Of a stretch of 64,000 nt of DNA, positions 54,918 to 62,198 are shown in pieces. The translations under genes and the position numbers were made by a program. Origin of the DNA: Sphingobium terrigena (GTDB lineage Bacteria; Pseudomonadota; Alphaproteobacteria; Sphingomonadales; Sphingomonadaceae); contig NZ_QVRA01000020.1 of the NCBI RefSeq assembly GCF_003591655.1, forward strand, positions 18,235-82,234. Reading direction: 5' to 3'. Every line of letters starts with the position of its first letter. The stretch's first letter is position 1. The notes beneath the pieces are model-generated. The model made no database searches. It was not told the DNA's origin and saw only the letters and a program-made list of their open reading frames with translations.

Positions 54918-55133
54918 ATGCGCGCCCAATCCGATGTTTGCCTGCATGATTTCACCGTGGACGTCGCCTTCTTCAGCGACGGCGAGCACTTTGCCAGCCA
55001 GATTTACGCGGTCACCGCCTCGACATGGTTCAGCGCCCGCCAGCAGGCGCTGCAAATGTCCGTAAACAGCGTTTACGACAACCCATGCATTCCTGGCCTC
55101 AGCCGTTCCGCCACCGTTCGGTCCGACTCATGA
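54918..55133 (+). CDS. Small protein coupled to PRTRC ParB, unknown
   Basis: 71 residues; AAGGATAAGG before the ATG and an ATGA overlap with the PRTRC ParB gene (55130-55133). Contains VDVAFFSDGEHFASQIYAVTAS. No domain recognised. Coupling is the main support. Confidence 0.65.
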   Translation: MRAQSDVCLHDFTVDVAFFSDGEHFASQIYAVTASTWFSARQQALQMSVNSVYDNPCIPGLSRSATVRSDS

Positions 55134-56830
55134 CCCGCAATCGCACCCAGCGTCTGGGAACAGGGCTCTCTGCCCTCATCGCCGCATCACCCCCACCCAT
55201 CACGACTTTACCGCTCGCGAACATCTCGGCGGGATACAATCCCCGCCGTTACTTCGACAGCAGGAAGCATGACGAGCTCGTAGCCTCGCTGCGCCTGCGC
55301 GGAATGCTCCAGCCGATACTGGTTCGCCCGACAAAGGACGCGAGCGACAGCTATCTTATAGTCGCGGGCGGCCGTCGCTACCGGGCGGCTTTGGAAGCCT
55401 TTGGGCCTGAGGGGGAAATTCCCGTCGTCATCCGCGAGATGACCGATCAGGAGGCCCTTGAGGCGGCGATCGACGAGAACGACGTGCGCGATGACGCATC
55501 GGAAACCGAGCAGGCCGATGCCGCCGTGCGCGTGCTCGCGGCCTGCCAGGACGATCGGGCCGAAGCCGCGCGCCGGCTCGGCTGGTCAAAAGCCAAGCTC
55601 GATCGCCGCCTGGCGCTCGCCCACCTCTCTGATACTGTCAAGTGCGCGCTCGACGAACGCCGGATCAAGGTCGGTCATGCCGAACTGCTCGCCGCCGTGC
55701 CTGCTGACAAGCAGGACAAGGCGCTCGACACGATCCTCAGTTCCGGCCTCGACGTGAACAAGACACGCGACCTGCTGATGCGCGTCACGCAGGATCTCGC
55801 CAGCGCCGGTTTCGACAAGAGCGAATGCATGACATGCCCGTTCAATTCGGCGGCGCAGCGGGCTCTCTTCGAGACCCATATCGACGACGGGCACTGCACC
55901 AACGCGGCATGCTTCGAACTCAAGACCCAGACGGCGGACATGATCCGCTTCGAGGAACAGGAGCGCGCCGACAAGGCCGCACGGTTGGCTGCGCGCTCGG
56001 CAGATGACGATGCAGACGACTATGCTGACGATGACGAGCCGGACGAAGTCGCCGATGAAGCCATGGACGTCGACCAGGAAATGCCAGGCCACGCGGCCTG
56101 CTCACCTGAAGGAAGCCAGGTGCTCGCATCTGCCCGGTCCGTTACGCCCGGGAAATCGGACAGCGCGCCGATGACGTCCAAATCTACTGTCACCGCCCAA
56201 TCGATCGCCGGCCGTGCCACCGAGCTGCGCGAAGCGATGTGGCGCACCGCGGTTGCAAGGGCGCTTGCCGGCAATAGCGCACATGCCCAAAACACTATCC
56301 TGATCGCCGCAATGACGGGCACGTTGCCGCAGATTAAGGCCGAAACGCTCAAGGCACGCTCGGGCCTGCTGGTCGACGCCGCTTTTCCCGGCCTCGATTA
56401 TTGCGCCAAAATCAGGGCGATCGGCGAACTCGAGGAAGTCCAGGCCGCCACCATATTGTCGGCAATCGGAGCGGCCTACGCCAAGGACGTGGCCAGTTTC
56501 GACCATGTTGCCGACCTCGCGCGCGCCTTCGACATCGATCTTCGCGCCGTCTGGCAGGTCGATAAGGCTTTTCTTGAGCGATACACCAAGGATGAACTCA
56601 GGTTCATCGCCCGGGAATGCGGCCTGATCGCGCATATGGGCGAAAAGGCCTTCGCCAAGCGCCTGGGCGGCAAGAAGACCGACCTCATCGCCGGCATGCT
56701 CGGCGCCATCGGCTTCAAATGGGCGGGACGCCTGCCGAGCTGCATGACGCTCGATGGACAATATGGACCACCTCCGGTCCATGCCGGAGGCGACGCCGTA
56801 TCTGCGGTGCCCTCACAGCTCGCCGCCTGA
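55130..56830 (+). CDS. PRTRC system ParB family protein
   Basis: 566 residues. ParB domain at about residues 20-110 (LANISAGYNPRRYFDSRKHDELVASLRLRGMLQPILVRP, in part; IVAGGRRYRAAL), HTH at about 145-175, then a Cys cluster C-x2-C...C-x4-C (CMTCPFNSAAQRALF ... DDGHCTNAACFELK) typical of the PRTRC ParB family, an acidic linker and a helical C-terminus. First gene of the PRTRC (ParB-related, ThiF-related) cassette, whose function is not established. Confidence 0.93.
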   Translation: MTRNRTQRLGTGLSALIAASPPPITTLPLANISAGYNPRRYFDSRKHDELVASLRLRGMLQPILVRPTKDASDSYLIVAGGRRYRAALEAFGPEGEIPVVIREMTDQEALEAAIDENDVRDDASETEQADAAVRVLAACQDDRAEAARRLGWSKAKLDRRLALAHLSDTVKCALDERRIKVGHAELLAAVPADKQDKALDTILSSGLDVNKTRDLLMRVTQDLASAGFDKSECMTCPFNSAAQRALFETHIDDGHCTNAACFELKTQTADMIRFEEQERADKAARLAARSADDDADDYADDDEPDEVADEAMDVDQEMPGHAACSPEGSQVLASARSVTPGKSDSAPMTSKSTVTAQSIAGRATELREAMWRTAVARALAGNSAHAQNTILIAAMTGTLPQIKAETLKARSGLLVDAAFPGLDYCAKIRAIGELEEVQAATILSAIGAAYAKDVASFDHVADLARAFDIDLRAVWQVDKAFLERYTKDELRFIARECGLIAHMGEKAFAKRLGGKKTDLIAGMLGAIGFKWAGRLPSCMTLDGQYGPPPVHAGGDAVSAVPSQLAA

Positions 56831-56866
56831 TCCGCTTTTGCATCTTTCACGAGAAGGACAGATATC

Positions 56867-57292
56867 ATGCTGATTACCAGCCTGCTTCCGCTGCTGACCC
56901 ACTATTCGCTCAGCTTCGACCTTGTCGCCGGCCCCGACGAGACGGTCACTCTCACCATTCTGCCCCGTAAGGTGGCAGGGGCGACCCATAATCTCGAAAC
57001 CGGCGAGGCCCGCCCGATCTCCATCACGGCGAGCGCCGCGGAAATTGATGCGGAACTCGGACGAGGCGCAGATGGTGCATTGGGGCAGCTTATCGCTTCG
57101 CGCAAGACACTCGCCGACCAGATCGCCGAGCAACGCCAGGCGGCCGAGGTCGCAAGGACTGCCGCTGCGGAAGCCGCGAAGACGAACACTGCGGCGGCCA
57201 AACAGGCCGCGCCTGTCACGCCCGTGAAAGCATCAGCAGCGAATAGTCCGCCAGCCGACGCCACGGCCGAGGAACCCGCCAGCCTCTGGTGA
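56867..57292 (+). CDS. PRTRC system protein E
   Basis: 141 residues. The N-terminal half is conserved (LTHYSLSFDLVAGPDETVTLTILPRK, quoted in part; PISITASAAEIDAEL). The C-terminal half is an Ala/Lys-rich coiled helix and disordered tail. Position between ParB and C matches protein E of the cassette. Role unknown. Confidence 0.82.
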   Translation: MLITSLLPLLTHYSLSFDLVAGPDETVTLTILPRKVAGATHNLETGEARPISITASAAEIDAELGRGADGALGQLIASRKTLADQIAEQRQAAEVARTAAAEAAKTNTAAAKQAAPVTPVKASAANSPPADATAEEPASLW

Positions 57293-57338
57293 AATAGCCG
57301 CCCGATCCTTCCAATCACCATTGCCAACGAGGCTTGCC

Positions 57339-57545
57339 ATGCAGATCAATCATCTTACCCGGACCTATCGATATGACGGCATCGACCTGCCGGCGCCGCC
57401 TCATCTCGCCGACGACCGCGATGCCCTGCGGGCCTATCATGCCACTCTCTACCCGCCGATCCTCAATGCCGAGATGGTCGATGCCGGCGTCATAGGCGGC
57501 GCTCATGTCACCGAATATCGCCGTGCCGTCGGAACCAAGGGCTGA
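57339..57545 (+). CDS. PRTRC system protein C (putative ubiquitin-like protein)
   Basis: 68 residues: MQINHLTRTYRYDGIDLPAP ... LYPPILNAEMVDAGVIGG, ending TKG. This is the short PRTRC C family, which is recalled to overlap the Pfam prokaryotic-ubiquitin family. The size, beta-strand start and C-terminal Gly would suit activation by the ThiF/E1-like protein of the cassette, but a GG end is not present. Confidence 0.82.
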   Translation: MQINHLTRTYRYDGIDLPAPPHLADDRDALRAYHATLYPPILNAEMVDAGVIGGAHVTEYRRAVGTKG

Positions 57546-57620
57546 CCATGGCGCGGCGGGCCGGAACCCTCATTCCCCCTGCACCGCGCAGGACATTGTG
57601 CCAATGGATCGAGGCTGACG

Positions 57621-58715
57621 ATGGCGACACGCCCAGCTTTACCCAGCCTGCCTGCAGCGCCGGGAGCCGGACCCTCCACGCCAAGATCGCGCTCCCCCCG
57701 GAGAACGGTCCGGGCGAAGTCCGCGAACCCCTCCAACCCCCATCCGCTCTGCCTCTCCCGCCGCTCGGTTGACCTTGTCGGCACGTCGGTCGCGCTTTCG
57801 ACCGATATTCCCGTTCTCTTCGACCAGCCGCTTGGTCCCCATCACAAACTGGTCGGCCAGTGGGCGCTGTCGCTCGAAAAAACGATGCGGACGCTCACCC
57901 GCCCGGCCGCGCGCCGGCATATCGAACGGGTCTTCGACGCTACAGTGCTCGACGTCCTCAATTCCGTCGATCTGGTCGATCTGCGCGTCGTCGTCCTTCA
58001 AGGCGGCGAGCAGGGCGGTCCACCCGCGATCGCCATTATCTGTGAAAGCCTGGGGCAGATCGATCTCGGCTGGATCGAAACCGGCGATGCGCCTGTTGCC
58101 TGGCGCGCCGCTGCCTATCGGGCGCTGGACCAGAGTCTTGGCCGGGTGCTTCCGATCTACGGCTACCAATACCTCTTCGACGAGATCGCAATGTACTATT
58201 GGGATGGCGAAACCGAAGACGACGCTGCCCGCCAGAGTCTGATCGCTTATCACGGTGCCGATGCCGATGAACTCGAAAATATGGCGCTGCCTTCGGAAAT
58301 GAACGCCCGAAGGCCCGCGTGGATGATCGCAGCCAATGCGGCGGCATCGAAGCGACTGCCAACGGCACTGCGCCGCAAGCTGGACACCCTCGACCGTGCT
58401 TCCAAGGCACTCGGCGGCCTTGAGAGTGAACGCAACGCCTGGAACTGCGATTTCGAGATCATCCAGGATTACATCCCGGGCTACGAGGAATGCTCCTCTC
58501 TGCCGCCGTTGACGCTCGTGCCCTTCGAGCAATTCGCCCGTGAACTCGACGACATCGCCCGCAACGGCATGGAGATGGGCTTCATGGACATCGCCGGGCT
58601 GTGTCCGCTGCCGGACGCCGATCGCATCGACGATTGGTTCACCGCCTTGCGGCGCGGCGTGCAATTGCTGGTTGCCGCCCAGGACCTGATCCGGCTCGAT
58701 CCAACCCAATTATGA
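57621..58715 (+). CDS. PRTRC system protein F
   Basis: 364 residues. Conserved part begins about residue 55 (VALSTDIPVLFDQPLG) and includes PAAIAIICESLG-like and YGYQYLFDEIAMYYWDGETEDDA segments and DFEIIQDYIPGYEE. The N-terminal 50 residues are Pro/Ser/Arg-rich, and an alternative frame from an ATG at 57548 covers this part with better codon use, so the true start or a frameshift there is uncertain. Role unknown. Confidence 0.8.
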   Translation: MATRPALPSLPAAPGAGPSTPRSRSPRRTVRAKSANPSNPHPLCLSRRSVDLVGTSVALSTDIPVLFDQPLGPHHKLVGQWALSLEKTMRTLTRPAARRHIERVFDATVLDVLNSVDLVDLRVVVLQGGEQGGPPAIAIICESLGQIDLGWIETGDAPVAWRAAAYRALDQSLGRVLPIYGYQYLFDEIAMYYWDGETEDDAARQSLIAYHGADADELENMALPSEMNARRPAWMIAANAAASKRLPTALRRKLDTLDRASKALGGLESERNAWNCDFEIIQDYIPGYEECSSLPPLTLVPFEQFARELDDIARNGMEMGFMDIAGLCPLPDADRIDDWFTALRRGVQLLVAAQDLIRLDPTQL

Positions 58716-59560
58716 GGCGCATTATGCCTGACCACAGCACCCATTTCGAAGCGATGAGCAGCGGCATGATCCTGACGAACGCCATCCTGCTCTACCGGAG
58801 CCAGGGATCCCGAAACTCTCATGCCTATGGTGCCTCCGGACAGGATGCTTGCGCCTTCGCCAGCATGCATGCGGTCGAACACACCAATGAAGATCATCCG
58901 GCGATCGCGGCGGGCGTGCCGCTCACTCGCGCGCATTTGCGCCAATGGACAGAAGCGCTCGGACGGAGCGTGGCGCCCGAACTTCTGCCTACGAATATGC
59001 TTGTAGCCCACGCCGACATGCTCGCCTGGTGGGTTCCCGCGCAGGTGCGCCCGGCCTGGTTCGCGCTGGCATCTCCGCCGGCCGGGCTTCGCATTCTGCA
59101 CGAAAGGATCATCGCGGCGGTGCCCTATCCCGCGCATCTTTTCGTCGCGACCCGATCCGGACTCGGCGTCTATGCCCTGCCTGCAAATGAACGTCCGACA
59201 GCCGAGACACGATTATTGCACTCGCCTATCCTCAATGTGTTCGTCGGTGGGCAGCTATGCTGGGGCAATATCCCCAGGCCCAGATCGTTTAGCATCGCGT
59301 CGATCCCGGACTACGAACGCGCTGTGTTCGAAAGCTGGTCGACACATCCCAATCCAGGGCAAGAACTTACCGTCACCGGCAAGGGAGGGCTGATCCGACT
59401 CTGGGACGACCTTGCCGCGCGGGGCGCGAAGCGCTTCCCGGTCCGCCGTCTCAAGCCTCTCAGTTTCGCTGGGTGCCGGCAGCCAGTGCGAAACGCACGA
59501 CACACCGCTCCAGACCCTGTAACCGTCGGAGCCTTGATTGCTCGCTGGAACCGGCGATGA
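58712..59560 (+). CDS. PRTRC system protein B (putative E2-like)
   Basis: 282 residues, ATGA overlap with F; an ATG at 58724 is the alternative. Contains LTNAILLYRS, the central WWVPAQVRPAWFA and LHSPILNVFVGGQLCWGNIP. PRTRC B is recalled as matching a Pfam prokaryotic E2-like family, so it may receive the Ubl from the E1-like protein. A Cys in LCWGNIP is a candidate active residue; this is inference. Confidence 0.82.
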   Translation: MRRIMPDHSTHFEAMSSGMILTNAILLYRSQGSRNSHAYGASGQDACAFASMHAVEHTNEDHPAIAAGVPLTRAHLRQWTEALGRSVAPELLPTNMLVAHADMLAWWVPAQVRPAWFALASPPAGLRILHERIIAAVPYPAHLFVATRSGLGVYALPANERPTAETRLLHSPILNVFVGGQLCWGNIPRPRSFSIASIPDYERAVFESWSTHPNPGQELTVTGKGGLIRLWDDLAARGAKRFPVRRLKPLSFAGCRQPVRNARHTAPDPVTVGALIARWNRR

Positions 59561-60216
59561 CGTTGCTCGCTGACGATCCCACCGGGGCCGCGCTGCTCGC
59601 CGCCATGCCCTGCTACCCGGTCCCGTCGCAAGGCCGCTCGCCGGCCATAGAAGCGCTTCGGACAGCGCGTGTCGGTCAAGGGCTAGCCGTCGGCCATGAT
59701 GGCGTCATGCTGATCCTGCGCCGTCCATGGCTCGCGCTCGATACCTGGGTCACGCCGCCGATCTCGGCCTACCTCCCTTATGGCAGCGCGGGCACACCCA
59801 GAGCCGACCTGCGATGCGGACTGATCCCGAGGGAGTTGGGCAACCGAGTATTGGGGCATCTGCGCGAAGCCTTACCCAATGAGTCTGCAGCCTTTATCCT
59901 CTGGAATGAGGTCACGCGGCAATTTTCGGTCGAGTTCCCGGTGATCGACGAGGCGACGCCCTCACGTCTCGTCTATCACCCGCCGATCCTGCGCCCCGAC
60001 TGGCACCTGATCTGTGATATTCATAGTCACGCGGCAGGACCGGCCTTCTTCAGCGCCACCGACGACGTCGATGATGCACATTCGGCCAAAATCTCGCTTG
60101 TCTTCGGTCGGCTCGATAGCGCGGACGGCCCCGTTACGGCCTCGCGTCTTTGCGCAGGGGGAATGTTCCTGTCGCTGCCGCGCAGCCCTTTCGCCGGAGA
60201 TCGTCATGACAGATGA
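59557..60216 (+). CDS. PRTRC system protein A (JAMM/JAB peptidase)
   Basis: 219 residues, ATGA overlap with B. C-terminal JAMM zinc-peptidase motif: His156, His158, Ser166, Asp169 (CDIHSHAAGPAFFSATDD), with a possible catalytic Glu in LWNEV (about 118). JAMM enzymes remove ubiquitin-like proteins from targets. With the ThiF protein immediately downstream it gives the cassette an E1 + deconjugase pair. Confidence 0.9.
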   Translation: MTLLADDPTGAALLAAMPCYPVPSQGRSPAIEALRTARVGQGLAVGHDGVMLILRRPWLALDTWVTPPISAYLPYGSAGTPRADLRCGLIPRELGNRVLGHLREALPNESAAFILWNEVTRQFSVEFPVIDEATPSRLVYHPPILRPDWHLICDIHSHAAGPAFFSATDDVDDAHSAKISLVFGRLDSADGPVTASRLCAGGMFLSLPRSPFAGDRHDR

Positions 60217-60982
60217 TATCCGCATGCGTCACTATCTGCCCGCTGACTTCGACAATCGGGCTATTCGTGTCCTGCTGGTGGGCTGCGGCGGGAACGGCGC
60301 GCAGATGCTCATGGGACTCGCCTCGCTCGACACCGCGCTCCGCGCGATCTCGACCCGATCGCTCGACGTCACCGTCGTCGACGACGATATCGTGACCGAA
60401 GCCAATCTTGGCCGCCAGCCTTTCTACCGATGTGACATCGGCAACTCGAAGGCCCACACGCTGACCGAACGGATCAACCTCGCGCACGGGCTTTCCTGGA
60501 AGGCGGTTCACGGTCGCGCGCCCGGCGCGATCGGGATCGAAGGTGCGGACATCCTCATCAGTTGCGTCGATACCGCTTCGGCGCGACGGGGGCTGGGGGT
60601 GGCGCTGGAGAATGGCAATAGAAGGCCCGCTTACTGGATGGACCTCGGCAATCGTGCGAGCGACGGGCAGTATCTGATCGGTTGCCCAGGTAACTCGACT
60701 GACAAACGTACCGACCGGCTTCCGACCGTGCTCGAAACCTTTCCGGAACTGACGGACGAAGCTGTTGCCGAAGACGATGCCCCATCCTGTTCGGTCGCCG
60801 AGACGCTCGAGCGCCAATCGCTGTTCGTCAATCGTGTCCTGGCAAGCCACGCCCTTGCCCTGCTGTTCGATCTTCTGGGGCGCGGGTCGATCGGACATGC
60901 GGGCGCTTTCATCAATCTCGCCAACGGCCAAACCGTCGCCATTCCGCTTAGGCATGGCGTCGCAGGTTGCCGTCGGCACTAA
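60206..60982 (+). CDS. PRTRC system ThiF family protein (E1-like)
   Basis: 258 residues. Rossmann nucleotide loop LLVGCGGNGAQM (about residues 22-33), Asp in TVVDDDIV, the E1 motif NLGRQPFYRCDIGNSKA with the Arg and Lys that contact ATP, and SCVDTASARR. Expected to adenylate the C-terminus of a ubiquitin-like partner (candidate: protein C). Overlaps gene A by 11 bp, completing the seven-gene cassette. Confidence 0.92.
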   Translation: MTDDIRMRHYLPADFDNRAIRVLLVGCGGNGAQMLMGLASLDTALRAISTRSLDVTVVDDDIVTEANLGRQPFYRCDIGNSKAHTLTERINLAHGLSWKAVHGRAPGAIGIEGADILISCVDTASARRGLGVALENGNRRPAYWMDLGNRASDGQYLIGCPGNSTDKRTDRLPTVLETFPELTDEAVAEDDAPSCSVAETLERQSLFVNRVLASHALALLFDLLGRGSIGHAGAFINLANGQTVAIPLRHGVAGCRRH

Positions 60983-61026
60983 ATGACGCTCGCTCGCTTA
61001 CATAAGTCGCGCCGCATCATAGATTA

Positions 61027-61055
61027 TTGTGGCAGGTGACAGCTTTTGGTATATA
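61027..61055 (+). promoter_or_regulatory. Candidate vapBC promoter
   Basis: TTGTGG (61027-61032) and TATATA (61050-61055) separated by 17 bp, followed by an imperfect repeat ATATAC-ATG-GCATAT that could be the antitoxin operator. Confidence 0.4.
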
Positions 61056-61082
61056 CATGGCATATGCAAGGAGGCGCGCAAG

Positions 61083-61349
61083 ATGGCTCAACCCATTTCC
61101 ACCAGTGTCGTTCGCGAGGCGAAGCTGTTTCGCAACAACCGCAGTCAGGCCGTGCGCATCCCGGCGGAGTTCGAGTTTTCCGGGAGCCGGGTCCTCATCC
61201 ACAAGGAGGGCGACAAACTCATCATCGAACCTGAACCCAGGGCCAATCTGGTCGATATCCTCAAGGCACTTACGCCGCTCGATCCTGACGACGATTTTCC
61301 CGACAATCTCGACGCGACGCTGCTGCCGCTCAAGGACATCGATTTGTGA
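61083..61349 (+). CDS. vapB: VapB antitoxin (SpoVT/AbrB)
   Basis: 88 residues from the ATG at 61083 (AAGGAGG upstream). Swapped-hairpin DNA-binding fold: REAKLFRNNRSQAVRIPAEF and HKEGDKLIIEP, then the acidic toxin-neutralising tail (PLDPDDDFPDNLD). GTGA overlap with vapC. Confidence 0.94.
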   Translation: MAQPISTSVVREAKLFRNNRSQAVRIPAEFEFSGSRVLIHKEGDKLIIEPEPRANLVDILKALTPLDPDDDFPDNLDATLLPLKDIDL

Positions 61350-61759
61350 GCACACGCTACATGCTCGACACGAACATCGTATCGGACCTCGTTCGCAATC
61401 CGCAAGGCCGCGTATTCGAGAAGATCGTCAAGATCGGTAGCGACCGTCTGTGCATCAGCGTCATCACTGCGGCAGAATTGCGCTACGGCTGCGCCAAGAA
61501 AGGCTCGGCAAGGCTGCTCGCGCAGGTCGAGGCGATACTGGCCGGTATTGAAATTGTGCCGTTCGATATTCCCGCCGATGCCGAATATGGGGGCATCCGT
61601 GCCGAACTGGAGGCGGCGGGCCGGCCCATCGGCCCAAACGACCTGCTCATCGCCGCCCATGCCTATGCTCTGGGCGTCGTGCTGGTCACCGCCAATGTCG
61701 TTGAGTTCCAGCGTATCCGGGGCCTCGAGATCGAGAACTGGCTGGAGCCGCAAGCGTAG
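61346..61759 (+). CDS. vapC: VapC toxin (PIN endoribonuclease)
   Basis: 137 residues, GTG start. PIN residues: Asp in YMLDTNIV, Glu in TAAELRYG, Asp in GPNDLLIAAHA, and the C-terminal TANVVEFQRIRGLEIENW. tRNA- or rRNA-cleaving toxin of the VapBC type that supports element maintenance. Confidence 0.95.
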   Translation: MSTRYMLDTNIVSDLVRNPQGRVFEKIVKIGSDRLCISVITAAELRYGCAKKGSARLLAQVEAILAGIEIVPFDIPADAEYGGIRAELEAAGRPIGPNDLLIAAHAYALGVVLVTANVVEFQRIRGLEIENWLEPQA

Positions 61760-61789
61760 CGGGTGCGATCAGAGTAACAACTCCAGCAG

Positions 61790-61924
61790 AGCAAGGAAGG
61801 CGCAAGCCTGATCATTCAGCCTGCCCGGTCCCGTTCGCTTCGGGCCGTGTTCAAGACATGGAAACCGCTCGATGAAGACACCGGTGCGATCGAGGATATT
61901 CCTGCCGGACCTGCCGATATCTGA
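61790..61924 (+). pseudogene. Remnant of a second vapB (C-terminal half)
   Basis: Plus frame KEGASLIIQPARSRSL ... VFKTWKPLDEDTGAIED and a stop at 61922. It aligns with the C-terminal half of VapB antitoxins (compare HKEGDKLIIEP in the intact copy 500 bp upstream). No start, no N-terminal half: a stop lies at 61775. Confidence 0.6.
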
Positions 61925-61937
61925 CCCCGGCGTTCCG

Positions 61938-62006
61938 GTCGATACCATCTGCGAATTCGAGAGGATCGATGGCCTGCAACGGGTGAACTTGCTGCGAACC
62001 ACCTGA
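61938..62006 (+). pseudogene. Remnant of a second vapC (last codons)
   Basis: Plus frame VDTICEFERIDGLQRVNLLR with a stop at 62004, matching the end of PIN toxins (TANVVEFQRIRGLEIENW in the intact copy). Only the tail remains, 13 nt after the vapB remnant, so nearly all of vapC has been deleted. Confidence 0.55.
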
Positions 62007-62050
62007 TTTCCGGTCGGCACGCGACCATGGTTTTCCTTGCTCGCGAGCAG

Positions 62051-62066
62051 AAAGGGGAAGGGGGAA
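62051..62066 (+). repeat. Purine-rich leader element, copy 6
   Basis: AAAGGGGAAGGGGGAA, about 30 nt before the short frame at 62097. Two long G-tracts; member of the six-copy set. Confidence 0.5.
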
Positions 62067-62096
62067 GACACGCGGTGATCACAGGGAGATCGCCCC

Positions 62097-62198
62097 ATGC
62101 TCAACCCGTACTACCCGCACCGGCCCGCTCGGCCTCGCCGCCCGTGGCGAACGCCTGAAGCATTCGTCACCTCATCCACGCCGGAACTCGCTGCATGA
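62097..62198 (+). CDS. Possible 33-aa leader protein coupled to the next gene
   Basis: ATG with AGGGAGA upstream, 33 codons rich in Pro and Arg (LNPYYPHRPARPRRPW), ending in an ATGA overlap with the gene at 62195. Position after purine element 6 suggests this is where translation of the unit starts. No domain; could be a translational leader only. Confidence 0.45.
   Translation: MLNPYYPHRPARPRRPWRTPEAFVTSSTPELAA

Noticed and set aside
61050..61075. VapB operator as a strict palindrome
   Set aside because: The repeat ATATAC/GCATAT is imperfect and short; only the promoter-like spacing was kept, at low confidence.
61769..62104. 111-codon minus frame over the vapBC remnants
   Set aside because: The plus-strand frames there match VapB and VapC tails, so the minus frame is a shadow.
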